Position numbers and translations under genes: made by a program
Assembly (NCBI GenBank): GCA_027924645.1
Contig: BSBN01000187.1
Coordinates: 12,356,001 to 12,420,000 of the forward strand
Length of the DNA: 64,000 nt
Source of the DNA: Cunninghamia lanceolata
Lineage: Eukaryota > Streptophyta > Pinopsida > Cupressales > Cupressaceae
Direction: 5' to 3'
In this document: positions 45,423-57,252 of the stretch, piece by piece
Layout: the number at the start of each line of letters is the position of its first letter
Numbering within the stretch: position 1 is the stretch's first letter
Notes under the pieces: model-generated
The model's database searches: none
What the model was told of the DNA's origin: nothing
The model's input: the letters and a program-made list of their open reading frames with translations, nothing else

Positions 45423-46595
45423 GGAGGATAGGTGGCAATGGGGATTTCTTTTATTTCTTCATTTGCATGTGCTGTTGAATTTTGTTATGTTGTTACAACT
45501 AAAGTCAACAAAGGAAAGGTCAAAGAGGATTCCGCATTTGAAAGATTCTTTTGGCATCCTTTGTGCTAGAAAGAATATTCTGACAGATATTTTGAGGGAC
45601 GGTTGGGAAAGGATTCCCACCGTTGATCTTATTAATTTGCATTAGGACTATTGATTGTTTTTTTACTGTAGCAAAGGGGGATTCAAAATCTATAAGAGGA
45701 CCCTACTACTTGTATTTTAATTACATAGAGTTTTGTAGAAAAAGACATATATTACATCTTAGGCAAAAGGAAGTACTAGACTTTGAGTAAATTCTTATGT
45801 GAAGTGGAATGCACCTGTGTCTGCAACGGGGATAATGTGGAATATCCAGTTTCTCCATTGTATCTATGAAGTGTCTCTAAGTTTTTGATTGATTGTTAAT
45901 GATTTCAAGGAATCAAAGCTCCAAATACATTGTAAATTCAAAAGAATTTTCATATATTACTGAATATAAACATCTTTTGTTGCATCTATTCCAGAGTGCA
46001 TTAGATTCAGGTTTTCTTTAGTATATCTCCTTTGATGATTGCATTTCTGTATATGAATTTGTGATATTGCTTAGGATAAATATTTATAAAATTTACTATT
46101 TGAATCATTACAGTTGATCAAGAATTGAAGTTTCTGAACCTTTCCTTTCCTAAATTTTCTAAAAAATCATAAATAAATAGCATGAATGCATAAATCTTAA
46201 GGAAATTGTCATGTATTTGAATAAAGCATAAGAAATCATAAAGAGATTTGACAGTTTTCATATATGACTAGAAACACAATTTGATTTGCTAATATTCATA
46301 CAAAGCTTTGAAAGAAAGTAGTAAATTAATGCAAATGAATGTATACTTTGTTGAAATTTGAAGTTATTTGCATACAATAAGTCAATACAATCATCACAAA
46401 GACACTTAAATCACGTAAGGCCCCTTGAATAAAATAGCTTTGCATTGAACCATGAGTGAATACAATACAACCATGACCTAGTTTGCGTAGACTTGGAATT
46501 GAGAAATATTTCCAATAATTCTCCATATTCTTCAAGATAAGCTAAGATTCTTTGTGAATTTTATCTCTGTATGTTGAATAAAACTGACATCAACA
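45423..46595 (+). promoter_or_regulatory. End of U3 and R-U5 of element C
   Basis: 1.2 kb without a supported gene. A TATA-like CTATAAGAGG at 45690-45699 is the best promoter candidate. Transcription from it would run into gag and leave the long LTR frame upstream, in U3. Confidence 0.45.
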
Positions 46596-46600
46596 ATTTT

Positions 46601-46617
46601 TGGCACTAGAAGGAGGG
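46601..46617 (+). promoter_or_regulatory. Candidate primer binding site of element C
   Basis: TGGCACTAGAAGGAGGG, five bases after the LTR end. It begins TGG as a tRNA-CCA complement must. I cannot assign the tRNA with confidence. Confidence 0.6.
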
Positions 46618-46957
46618 CCCAATTGGAATTAAGGTAATGTTTGTGTACAGCTAGCTCATAATAGTGGTCAAGTGACTAGGTCCAGGTCCAATTCAGGTGA
46701 TATTTTCGTACAATTACCTGACAGAGGGTAGAGTAAGAGTCCGTTAATTTGGAATCCTAGAGTATCACACATAGGAAGTTGATCAGGGACTCCCGCTGGA
46801 TTGCCTTTTAATATACATATTATAGTGAGCCCTAAGGGTTTTACCTTTAGATCATTAAATCTAGGTTCAAGACCCCCTAAAGGTCCAAGTCCTCCTAGAA
46901 GTCCCACCTATAAATCCAAGTCCTCCAAGAAGTCCTAGTCCACCCAGAGGTCTAGTC
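46618..46957 (+). other. Leader between primer site and gag of element C
   Basis: 340 bp. Nothing coding is recognised. A minus frame at 46668-46907 is judged chance. Confidence 0.5.
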
Positions 46958-48913
46958 ATGGCATACTTTAATGTCAATTCTCCCATATCATTTACTGCTT
47001 ATCATGAAATGCCTAAGAATCCTAAGAAGATCTACCCTAAGTACCAATTACATTAGGATTCAGAGGATCATATTAGAATCTTTAAGGAAGCTTGCTTCTG
47101 GGCAAGATTAGAACATCAAGATGTAGTGTGTAGGTTGTTCCTGTACACATTTAATAAGTAGGCTTCTAATTGGTATGTCAACTTACCAAATGGTTACATC
47201 ACTACCTGGGAGCTCATGGAAGAGGCATTATTTTCTAGGTTTAGAGGACCAGTTGAACCATCTACTTTGTATCACAAATTAGCAGCAATTAAAAGAAGTG
47301 AAGGAGAACTTATAGATAATTTTAATGATAGGTTCCAGAAGGCATTTTCTAAGTTGGTTTCTCCTTATACTGTCACTCTTGAGGCAATACTAGCAATGCA
47401 TTATAATGCTTTAGATCCTTTAACTGCAATGTTTGTTAAGATGAAAGCTAATGTATATAGTTTGTCAAAAGCTTACAAGGAAGCAGTTGCAGTGAACTAG
47501 GAGATGAGACAAATGACATACAATCTTTTCCTAAGTGTAGGAAATCCTGGAATTCTAAACCAAATGTAGTCATGGAGTGGTGCTCTAGTGCACAATACTC
47601 CATTATTGAATCTAGTTCCTGCTTATACACTAGTATATAACCTGACTCCCATTCAGGCTATAGTTCCTTATATGGGTAACAGTGCTAATGGTCAGTCATT
47701 ATTTCAACCTCCTTAGGATACATTTATGGCCAAAACATAGGACGATAGGGAGGAAATAAAGGAAATTACTGCACATCTAAGGAGACTGACCACAGAGATG
47801 ACTCAATTGCAAAATGAAAACTTTTATGGTCGAAATTCTCAAAATCCGGGTTAGAACTAGAATCAAAACTATAATGAGAACCAAAACTATAGTCAAGGTT
47901 AGGGTTCAAATCAAAATCAAAATCATAACCAGGGACATAATCATAATCAGGGATAGGGGATACAAAATAGGGAACACAATGGAGATCATAAGTCTTGGGG
48001 TAACAATAATAGAAATCCAAATCAGCCTAAGAATTCTAGGATGTGGAATACAAGACCAAACAATGGTACTCTAGCTTCTCCATTTGAGAGTCCAGACATT
48101 CAAGGGTTGAAAAAGCCAGCTAGAATCCAAATGGCTAATGTAGCATTAAAAAATTGGTGTAGGATTCATAACATGAATGCACATGCTGAACTTGATTTCC
48201 CTCAATTTCATCTCGCTGCTAGTATCTTTAATGTGGAAGTGCAAGCTCCTATGTATGAATTCCTAATTCCTAAGGGAAATGAAATTGTACCTTTGGGATT
48301 TGAGTCTGCTATGGTCTTAGAAAGTTTTACCTTCACAACTAGGGAAGAAGAGAACCAGATAGCAGAAAATGAGCCTTAATATTGTAAGAACTTGTATCTA
48401 GAATTAGCCTTAGTACTAGAGGCCTTTTAGTTTCCCTTCAAGACTAAAAATAAGGTATTATGTGAACCAGAGGAGGTGCAAGCTTTCCAATAATCCAATA
48501 AGAATCACACCTATAATTTGAGAAGCAACAGTAAGCATGGAGGTCCTTTTACCACCTCCACTCCTCCTAATAACTTCAATACCCCACTAGATCAGCATGC
48601 TAGCAATAACCCAGTGATCTTAAAACCCAATAATCATGGTACTAGTGGGACAGTAGCACCAAAGGTTTAGGTAGAGAAAAAAAAGTCTAATGAAATAGTG
48701 AAATTAATGAACTATTTGTCTAAGGAGGTAAGAAAGATCAAGGTTAATGTACCTTTATATGAGTTGTTAAAAAGTCTACGGGTACGGAATGCCTTTATAA
48801 AGTCCCTAGATGAGCCAACACCAAAGGAGAACTCAATTGACATAGATGTTCATAGCAAGTATGTATAGTCTAAAGACAAAAGGAAAGAGAACCAAATAGC
48901 CTTCAAACACTAA
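46958..48913 (+). pseudogene. Gag of element C
   Basis: Gypsy gag. The start MAYFNVNSPISF is in frame with downstream segments through 48379. The retrotransposon gag domain includes DHIRIFKEACFWARLE, ASNWYVNLPNGYITTWELME, LFSRFRG and LAAIKRSEGELIDNFNDRF. An Asn/Gln-rich tail (47820-48040) carries TAG at many positions where its pattern calls for Gln. A conserved C-terminal part follows (VALKNWCRIHNMNAHAELDF). The rest up to 48913 is the gag-protease linker (YNLRSN, SNEIVKLMNYLSKEVRKIKV). No zinc knuckle is visible. Cut by solo LTR G. Confidence 0.85.
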
Positions 48914-49790
48914 TGTTGTCATGTATGCAGAAAAGAAGGAAGCTCCTTTTTTGTTAACCATATGAATGTGTTGATCATGATGTTAGTCATAAACAAACAT
49001 AGAATAAAAGTACACATTAACCTTTATTCATCTTGAAAGATACAATGAATTCAAGGATTTCATGATCTCAAGTCTCTGTTGATTAGGTTTTAATCTTCTA
49101 ACATTACTTAGAGGTTGATGTGTGTTGTTGTTTCTATTTTGAGGCCTTACGTAGATCTCATCAGTAAGATAATGTTTCCTGTAATGATGCTGCACAGAGA
49201 GCTATTCCTACACAGGATATACTTCAAATATTGTGTCTATCTTTAAATCTTTGCATGATATTTGTCATTTTGACATGCTTTAATCTCAAATATGTTGAAT
49301 ATGTTCAGTTATCTATGAGATGTTTGCATACTTGTATTATTTGCTTAAGATTGTCAATTATTTGCAATTGTGATGATGAAATGCTCTGAAATTGAAAGAA
49401 ATTGAAAGAAATACTTCAAATTGATGTTGAACCTTCAGTTATTGATCCACATACATACTTGATACTATCATTAGGAGAAGAAATCAAACCATATGTTCAC
49501 CAGGATGTTCCATAGCTAGACATAGTTGATGCAAACTTCAGAGGATGGTGAATGAAAACAATACATGCAACATGATGAGCACTCCAAGGGATGCAGCAAA
49601 TCAAAGTACATATCAAAATTCAGATGCAAATTACTCAAGATTTACAATGATTTGTAATCAAAATGCTCTTCTCTTTCATTAAGTATGCAAAAGACATGTA
49701 CATATACAATAGCTTTGAAATGAGTCCTGAATACTTCAGCAAACAGATTTCAATTAAGTTTTGAATGTTTAAAATGAGGCATCCTTGCAC

Positions 49791-49800
49791 CTTTTATAGA
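49791..49800 (-). promoter_or_regulatory. TATA box of solo LTR G
   Basis: TCTATAAAAG on the minus strand, 165 bp after the end of the long frame and about 880 bp before the LTR end. This is a good canonical match. Confidence 0.55.
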
Positions 49801-49964
49801 ACAAGGTGAGGGAGCAGTTACAATTGATCTATGATTAAGATTTATCTATTACAATCTACGGTTCTCATTCATTCACCAAGTCAATTCCTTCCACGTGGCA
49901 CAGGTTGCCAGCTAGCAACCATCTAAAATACTTATTTTCTTTTGCACTGATGCATATATTCCTT

Positions 49965-52900
49965 TTATGATGCATCTTCATCAGGCTCCTTATCATCATC
50001 ATGATGCACATTAGTATCATCACTTTCAAAATATTCATCATCCTAATGAGCTTCTCCTTGTACATGGACCTGCATGGATGTCTAGATATTTTCATATAAC
50101 TATACTATTCTCTCTATCTCCCTGTCATCTTGAGTCTTTGCTTTGATAATGGCATGTTTATGTGCTTGGTATTCGCCCCAGAGATTCTCTAATTTACTTT
50201 TCCTACTGCTAGGTGTCTCGTTATAATTCTCTGTCTTGACCCTGATCCTCATTAGTCTATCCATGACTTCTTCTGTCAATTGGCCTAGTGGATCATCAAC
50301 AACGAATTGGAAGTTATTATGTAGAGCTTGGATTGCAAACTCTTCATCTTGATTTTCTTTCTTTCCTTCCACCTTTCCTTCCAACATTTCCAAAATTTCT
50401 ACTTCAAAAGACATCATATCATGTAGCCTCATGCTGATTTCTCTCAACTTATTGTTGTATCTTTTGAGTACATCACATTCAAATTGGATGTCGCATACCA
50501 TATATCTATCAATAATGCATTGTTATTATTCAGCGCTTGCTTATGTATAAGTATCTGAGGATTGATCCTCCTTATTTCTTTCAGGACAGCCAATATCTTC
50601 TCCAATTGGAAAGACCTTTTCCCTATCTCCATTTGCAATTTGTCTACCTTCTTCCTGGAGCCACCAAGGGAATTCCACCTCTTCAAAGAGGCATTTACTA
50701 CTTCCTCTGCTATGTCAAATGTGGGATACATCCACCTTCTTAATATGGATGACTCATGTTTCATGAGATCCAACTTATTTACCTCCTCTTGGGAAATAGC
50801 AGTCAATGGGACTGCATGATCAGTTGAAGCATCCTCAGGGTTAATTAACCCTTTTATATATGTATGTAATTGAGCAATGTGCTCTTTGTGTTGCTTATTT
50901 TTATCCTTTTCTCTTTTGATTTTCTAGATCAAAGAATTAATTATGTCTTTTCCTTCTTGACCCTCCTGGTCTTCATTAGCAAACCCCAAATCCACTGTGC
51001 TGATCTGGATTCATCCAGAGTGATTTTACCTTTCTCTTTATCTATAGTAGGGAGTGCTACCTGCGCTGTCCTCCTACCTATTGTAGGATCCCTTCTAATG
51101 GCCGAGATCAACCTGGCCTTCCTCTTGGGCTTTATTAATGTTTCTGAAAATAATGTAGACACATCAAACTCTTGAATTTCCATACTTGTTTTAGTGCCAA
51201 TTTTTCTTTCCAGCCACTGAGGAACTTGATCCTTTGTACCTTGGTTTCCTGCATGCATCTACATTTGACAGAGAAGGTGATTTTCTTTGTTCTTCCTCAT
51301 GATGCTCTTCATGAGAGTGATCTTTTGGTACATCTTCTTGATGAGGAACTTCTTTTCCTAGAGGGTGATCCTGTTGATCATCATGAATATCATGACTGTG
51401 ATCTTTTGCTTCCTCCGTTCTAACTTCATCTACTTTATTGATTTCCTCATCCTGAGATATGCCCACATCAATGGATATTATTTCATCTACCTTAGGTGCC
51501 TCTGCTTGATCTTGCGTCATATCTTTCTCTGTACCTGAAGCACATACCTCTTCCTAAGTTTTCAGATCATCATGATCTAACTTTCCTTTATCTCATGAAG
51601 CCTCTGGAGTCTAGAAGATATCCTCATTTGATATAACCTTTTCCTCCTCATCTTTTCCTTGGACTTCCACTATCTCAGGTTCACCAGCCACACCTTGTTG
51701 TGACTGACCCAAATCTGAAGTATGCATCCCTACTTCAATCAATTTTATTTCTTCAGTTTTACTCACCTCATCAGGTGCATTAGTCTGATGCTGTGGACTC
51801 GCATCCTTCATATATGAAAGGTCCACCACTTCAGGGCTGGTGACCTGCTCAACTGACTCATCTAGCCCTATCTGCTATGCAATTTTCTCGGGGCTTCTTT
51901 CTTTTTCTTGTTCAACTTGTTTTTCTCTAGTCCCCTATACTGATGGGGTACCAAAAGGAGTGATGTGGGTGCCTGCAGCAAGTGTCTCCATTTGTTGAGT
52001 AGTTACATCCTTAACCACATCATCATCTGATAAATCTACCATTTCCTCTAACGAGACAAGACCACCTGGAACTGCTCTAGAGGTTTCTTTGAACTGCTCT
52101 TCAGCTTGTTCAACTTTGAATTTCACAATGGTAGGAAGTGGTACATTATGTTGTAACTCCCTTTTAAAAACTTCACTACTTGCCCCTCTTAGCATAATGG
52201 GGCTTTGCCTTATTTCACCTCTCATGGATGTTCTTGTTTTCTTCGGTGTGGGTGTCATCAACTGAGGTGCCTTTCTTTTTCTCTTGAACAATATGGGGCC
52301 TTCTTCTTCATTAGGCTCTTCTTCGAGAGGGATATCCTCTTCCATTTGTTTCTGTGAGGCCTGACCCTCTTCATAAGTTTCAGTAACTACTACATCAGCC
52401 CTTTGTATTCTCTTTGACTTTTGTTTATCCAACAGAGGAGGCACAGATGATGCTAAAGCCTGGCCCGTAGCTGATGCTTCTCCTGATGTCGCCGCTTCCT
52501 TAGCAGTATCTATTATTCTCTCAATAATGACCCCTTTGGGTTCTTCTTCCATTTTCTTGCCTCTAGGAGGTCTTTTGCTCTATTTTTGTTGAGGTGGCAA
52601 CTTGTCTCCCTTAGACTTCCTCTTTTCATTTAGGAAATCATCATATTCATTAGTGGAGAGCTCTTGTCCTTTCTTTTTGTTATCTATTGTAAGGGTCACA
52701 CCTTTTTTCTTTAGTATATTTACTTGCCCATCAACCCAAGCTTGGGTTAGCTGTAATATCCTACCCATGAATGGATCCAAGGAGATGTCCTCCTACATCG
52801 TAAGATCCAGGGCTGATATGGTGTCATTGTATATCTTCTTCTCTTCATATTCTTTAGCCATTATCTTTCCATCATCCCTCTTCATTTGCATTGGGATGGA

Positions 52901-54293
52901 AATGCAACCAAAGGTTCTGATTTGGTTAATTGTTAACCTTTGATATCTTCTAATTTGAGCTTTAGCCTCATCCTCGCAATCTGCCCAAAAATCTTCAAGA
53001 TGCCTTTGGTGAATGGGCTATCCCATGATCTTCTGCATCCTTCTTTAACGATCATATAGTCTTATTAATGGAAATGGCTATAACTTCATCATGGTTAAAC
53101 CAGCTATGGCTTTCTTAATATTTTCACTATCTGGGCACATATACCAACGCATTGTTACTGGAAATAATACTGGAGGAAGCTTGTTATTAGCTTTGTAGGC
53201 ATCCAGTATTGTTACAATCTACCTCATGAACTCCATTAATACTACAGCATCAGTTGGATATCTTGGGAGCATGAGAGCGTAGTTTTGAAATCCTTCAACC
53301 CTAATGTATGAAAAGGTTGCAAATTGAATGAACCAGGCTCCATGCCTGTATATTACTTCTTGAGCTTCCATGCTTAGTCTCTTAGTTCTATCTTCCTCCA
53401 TGGTCCTCACTAGATGCATAGAGAATGCATCATTCACCAATTTATAATCCTAGAGGTAATTAACTCTTTGTAACTGGGGGTAATGGTCCCTGTGCATCAT
53501 TGGTGGTGCCACCAATCTTCCCCTTTGTAGTCAATCCATTAAATGTACCTTTATAGGCACATGCATAAATAATGTATGAGGTCATATAGAAAGCACATTC
53601 TATACCTCCTAGGTTTTTTAGTTGCTCATCCAGAGCATCACTTATCATTTTGGCCCATAATGGCCTGTTCTCAGTGTATAAGCACATCAGGATGACTCCA
53701 TACATCCAACCTCTGAAACTTCCAGATGTTGGCTATCCTGATGCCTGACTGAGTAGGGTGATCATGAACTGATACTCATCATCAAAGTCAAATTTATATA
53801 AATGAATAGGCAACTTGGTTGTGGCTGTATAAGAACTATTTTTGGCTCTCCATCCGTACATTCTCTTCCTAGCAGCCTTCTTATTAACTTCATATTCTGC
53901 TTCCAACTTCTTTAGGTCAATACTGACAACATTCTTACCCAGTGGCAAATTGAACATGGCGGAAAGGCCCTTGATGGATAGGTCTGCATATACTCTCCCA
54001 TGTTTCTCTACTCTCCTTGTCTGGGGATTATAATTTCTGGCACACTCAATAACCAATTCAAGAGCTTCCATGGAGTATGGAAAACCAGTTGCATTCCACA
54101 TCCCGAACACAAAAATGGCCTCAAGAAGATTGTCCTCATTATTAATGCTGATCTTCTCTACCCATGCAACCAAATCTGTATTACCCTAGTGAGTGTCACC
54201 TATAGTTCCATACTTGAATTGCACATCTTCAGGCTATGCAAACATTGGCTTAACAAATTCTACCTCAGACTTCATCAATCTTTTGTCCGCCAT
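49965..54293 (-). pseudogene. LTR-encoded protein in G, homologue of the C frame
   Basis: About 1,440 codons, start MADKRLMKSEVEF. The N-terminal globular part has FPYSMEALELVIECARNYN, YADLSIKGLSAMFNLP, LYKFDFDDEYQFMITLLS, FIQFATFSYIRVEGF and HLEDFWADCEDEAKA, each matching blocks of the protein at 26713-45422. After about 52780 come a basic, possibly nuclear-localising segment (FKRKRKAPQLMTPTPKKTR), then long acidic stretches, then a helical C-terminus (DKLQMEIGKRSFQLEKIL). Frame changes lie near 53450, 51230, 50900 and 50480, with a few TAG stops. Long conserved blocks between two diverged families suggest past selection on the protein. Function unknown. Confidence 0.75.
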
Positions 54294-55829
54294 GATTTCC
54301 TGCAATGCCGAGAATGGGTCTCAAGATTGATACTTCATCTCTTGCATGCATACATATATATTCTACATCTTCTTGGCATCATGCATATGCCTATTAAAAA
54401 ATTATTTCATCATGATATATAGAAATCCTAGCTTCAAATCAATGAACATCATTTTACTTGGTCATGCAAAGAATGATTGCAAGAGGGTTTCAATTACTTA
54501 CCTAGTGTGCTTATCCCTTTGAATTACAATGATGATTATATGGGATAATCCTGATACTATTGATAATCACACCTTTCATTCTGATTCAAGCTGTATATGT
54601 CTGTAGGTCGTTCGTAGGAAGGTTTGAAAGCTCGGCTCTATATAAGACTGATCTTATCGTGAGTTAAGTGCATAATGACATTATGAATTCATTCTAAACC
54701 CATTTATTTGGTCAGTTAGGGCACAATCTAATTAAATCTATCATAATCATTAAGTTTCCACATGGAAACCTTCAGAGGTTGCCAGGTGTGACCATTGCGC
54801 TAACCATCAGCGGGAAACACCTACCACCTTAATGAGCATTCAATGTCGTGCGGCAAGAAGAGGAGGATGATCTTTTAAAATATCGGGTGATGTTTTAAAA
54901 ATCAGGTGATATTCGAAATATGACCGTCTCGTAAAATGACCATTCACGTCTTAGCGGGAAACTTATGTCAGTATATCAGGTTATTTTCGGACCATTGGGT
55001 CATGTTATAAAAGATCAGGTGATGTTCAAAATATCGGGTGATATTTCAAAAAGGATGATGACCCTACGTATTGCTTAAGTGACCCCTCTCAAAATATCAT
55101 GATGATGTCACCATGATATTGGTTCAGTCTATTGTCAAGGCCGATGATGTCATCGTCATGTTTTATGAAAGGGCGATTTTAGGAAATATACCTCCGCGAG
55201 GTAAAAATGATGATGATGTCATCATCATGTCGATTCTCTTCATTATCGGGTTGGATGATGTCATCATGATAAAAGCTCTAGGGTGATATTTAGCGATAAG
55301 ATGATATTTGAAAGATAAGGTTATATTCAAAATATCGGGTGATGTTTTGAAATATCATCCCCATAGAAAACATGTTGTTGTTTGACGGGTAAGTATCACC
55401 ACCACCTAAAAATGACGTCTAGAGGTCGTGAACAGATAATTTATTGGGTGATAAATTGGATCAGGGTGATCTTTTGTAAGATGACTGATGTTGAGAAATA
55501 TGATGATGACTTACCCCCCCTCTTAGGAATATCAAGTTTGACCAAGATTTTGACCGTTCATAACTTTCACATCCTAAGGAATATCAGGGTGATGTAAAAG
55601 GCAAACCTTCATGAAATTTAATGCTCTTTCCAAATTTGAGGCTAATGAAATGAAACAAGAACTTTGACAAACTAACCTCATGATGATGACTTCCCTAGCC
55701 ATTATGCAGGATCATCAATATTGACTTACTTTTACCATACTGCCAGCAAGAAGAACACACAAGCAAAGCCAAAAAAGGTTGGCTCCCTATTTTGTCAAGT
55801 CAAAATGGGGCGTGTTGTGTAACCACACA
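54294..55829 (-). promoter_or_regulatory. Non-coding U3 start of solo LTR G
   Basis: Contains at least six degenerate copies of AAATATCGGGTGATRTT (54880-55350) and several GATGATGTCATCATGAT-like inverted repeats (around 55095-55270). The dense repetition suggests regulatory or structural elements, but no function can be read from the sequence. Confidence 0.6.
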
Positions 55830-55834
55830 ATAGA

Positions 55835-56577
55835 ATGTTTGGGAAAAATATACATAATTGTATGGTGGATTCAAGAGCCTTAGCTAATGTTATGCTGCTA
55901 GGAATATGCAAAACTTTAGGACTTACTCCCACAAATTTGTTAAAGTGGTTACTCAGTTAGACAAAACAGAGGTTAATGTGATAGGTGAACTAATGCATAT
56001 CCAAATGCAGTTAGCATATGATCCTAGGGTGCGTCAATTTATTAATATTCAGGTCGTAGATATCCCATTCAATTATGGTATGCTACTAAGTTGAGATTGT
56101 TCAAAAACTTTGAATGGATACATGGCCACTAATTTTTTGCACATGTGGTTATCATGGAGAGGCATCCCAAATCAAATTAGAATAGAGGCTAAACCTAGGA
56201 TAAAACACATGATTATAGAATATAATAGGATGAATGAGATATTGTATGCTTCTGTTGAACCAGGTGTCTATAGAGTGTCAAACAAAGGAGTACAAATAGA
56301 AGAAATCCTAATGTTAGACTTTAAAGAAAAGCCTACTAATGATGAAACAACTAGATTTATTGAATCTAATTGTAACTCTTCTGAGAAAGAAGATAATGTT
56401 GTAAGTAGCTTTGGTCGAACCATAAGACAGGAGATCGAAAAATGCATTCAATAGGAATCTCCAATTCAGTGTAAGTTGTACAAAGGTTTGTGCATAATCC
56501 ACAATACTTCTCATCCTAAAGAAAGCTATGGAATGTATAGGGATATCATAGAATATTAGTATAGAAAATGCATAAAA
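55835..56577 (+). pseudogene. Protease and linker of element C
   Basis: Aspartic protease start NIHNCMVDSRALANVM. The family pattern is D-S-G-A, and here Gly is Arg, so the enzyme is inactive. A frameshift near 55940 moves the frame to that of 55906, which then stays the same through RNase H and RT. The continuation is VVTQLDKTEVNVIGELMHIQ and INIQVVDIPFNYGMLLS, then a linker with stops at 56092, 56452 and 56557. Confidence 0.85.
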
Positions 56578-57252
56578 AGGATGGGAGAGCAAAAAGGAAA
56601 GTTTATTCCTGATAAACTTGAATTGTGTTTTCATGAAAATGCAAATGAGTCAATACAGATTCCAAAGGTGGAAGTAGGAGTAAAGAGTGCCAATTGTTCT
56701 GACTTACAAACAGAAAATGTAGGTGTACCTATAATTCAGATAGAGACACAAGAAAATAGGTATGTTGTTGCAAGACAGGTGACAAACAAAGTGATCCCTA
56801 TTAAAGCAAAATGTCAAGGTCACAAGAATAAGAGTAGCATTTGGACATTAAAATATGATGGATCTAAATCCAAGCAAGGGGCAGGGGCAGGGGTCAAACT
56901 CATTGATCCAAGTGGTAAATCATTTTTGGCAGCATATAGGCTCCAATTTCCTTGCACTAACAATGTGGTAGAGTATGAGGCTGTGATTTATGGACTTCTT
57001 ATGGACATTAAGAAAAAGGTAAAAGTGATCAAGGTATTTTCTGACTCTGAGTTAGTGGTTAAACAAGTCAGGAAATTGTATGCATGTAATTATAGGAAAA
57101 TAGTTAGTTATAGGCATATAATATGGGACTTGATAGAATCAATTGATGCCTTTAACATTGAGCATATCCCTAGAGAATTGAATCAAAGACCAGATGTGTT
57201 AGCAGTTGCTACTAGCACCTTAGAACCTCTAATGTTATCAGGTTTAAAATGA
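56578..57252 (+). CDS. RNase H module upstream of RT in element C
   Basis: Open frame of 223 codons. The second half (from about residue 78) is an RNase H fold of the plant/archaeal-like type seen in Tat-clade gypsy elements: LKYDGSKSKQGAGAGVKL, NNVVEYEAVIYGL, KVFSDSELVVKQV, and RPDVLAVAT at the end. The four catalytic acids (D in YDGS, E in EYEA, D in SDSE, D in RPDVLA) are all present. It is in the same frame as RT at 57757-58494, so it belongs to the same pol. The usual order in Tat elements puts this module after RT and its own RNase H. Here it lies between protease and RT. Confidence 0.88.
   Translation, partial: RMGEQKGKFIPDKLELCFHENANESIQIPKVEVGVKSANCSDLQTENVGVPIIQIETQENRYVVARQVTNKVIPIKAKCQGHKNKSSIWTLKYDGSKSKQGAGAGVKLIDPSGKSFLAAYRLQFPCTNNVVEYEAVIYGLLMDIKKKVKVIKVFSDSELVVKQVRKLYACNYRKIVSYRHIIWDLIESIDAFNIEHIPRELNQRPDVLAVATSTLEPLMLSGLK

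Larger units (their letters stand above)
24829..46595 (+). repeat. 5' LTR of element C, split by element D
   Basis: Begins TGTGATGTTCACAACACG, whose TGTGA and TCACA arms can pair, and ends ACATCAACA five bases before the primer site. Removing D (27684-42295) and one target copy leaves about 7.15 kb. Contents in order: non-coding U3 (24829-26712), long reading frame (26713-27683 plus 42297-45422), TATA-like box (45690) and about 0.9 kb of R-U5. Its first 2.7 kb match the 3' LTR (61230-64000). Confidence 0.8.
48914..55829 (-). mobile_element. Solo giant LTR G from a family related to C
   Basis: 6,916 bp. On the minus strand it starts TGTGTGGTTACACAACACG (element C: TGTGATGTTCACAACACG) and ends CATGACAACA (element C: ACATCAACA). 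It contains a long reading frame homologous to that in the LTR of C, and a TATA box downstream of that frame. There is no internal region or second LTR, so it is read as a solo LTR inserted in C between gag and protease. AATGT at 48912-48916 and 55834-55838 is a candidate target duplication but is slightly out of register with the TG/CA ends. Confidence 0.75.

Noticed and set aside
48906..55758. AACAC at 48906-48910 and 55754-55758 as target duplication of an insertion
   Set aside because: The right copy lies inside the LTR terminus; the TGTG..ACACG end homologous to that of C extends to 55829.
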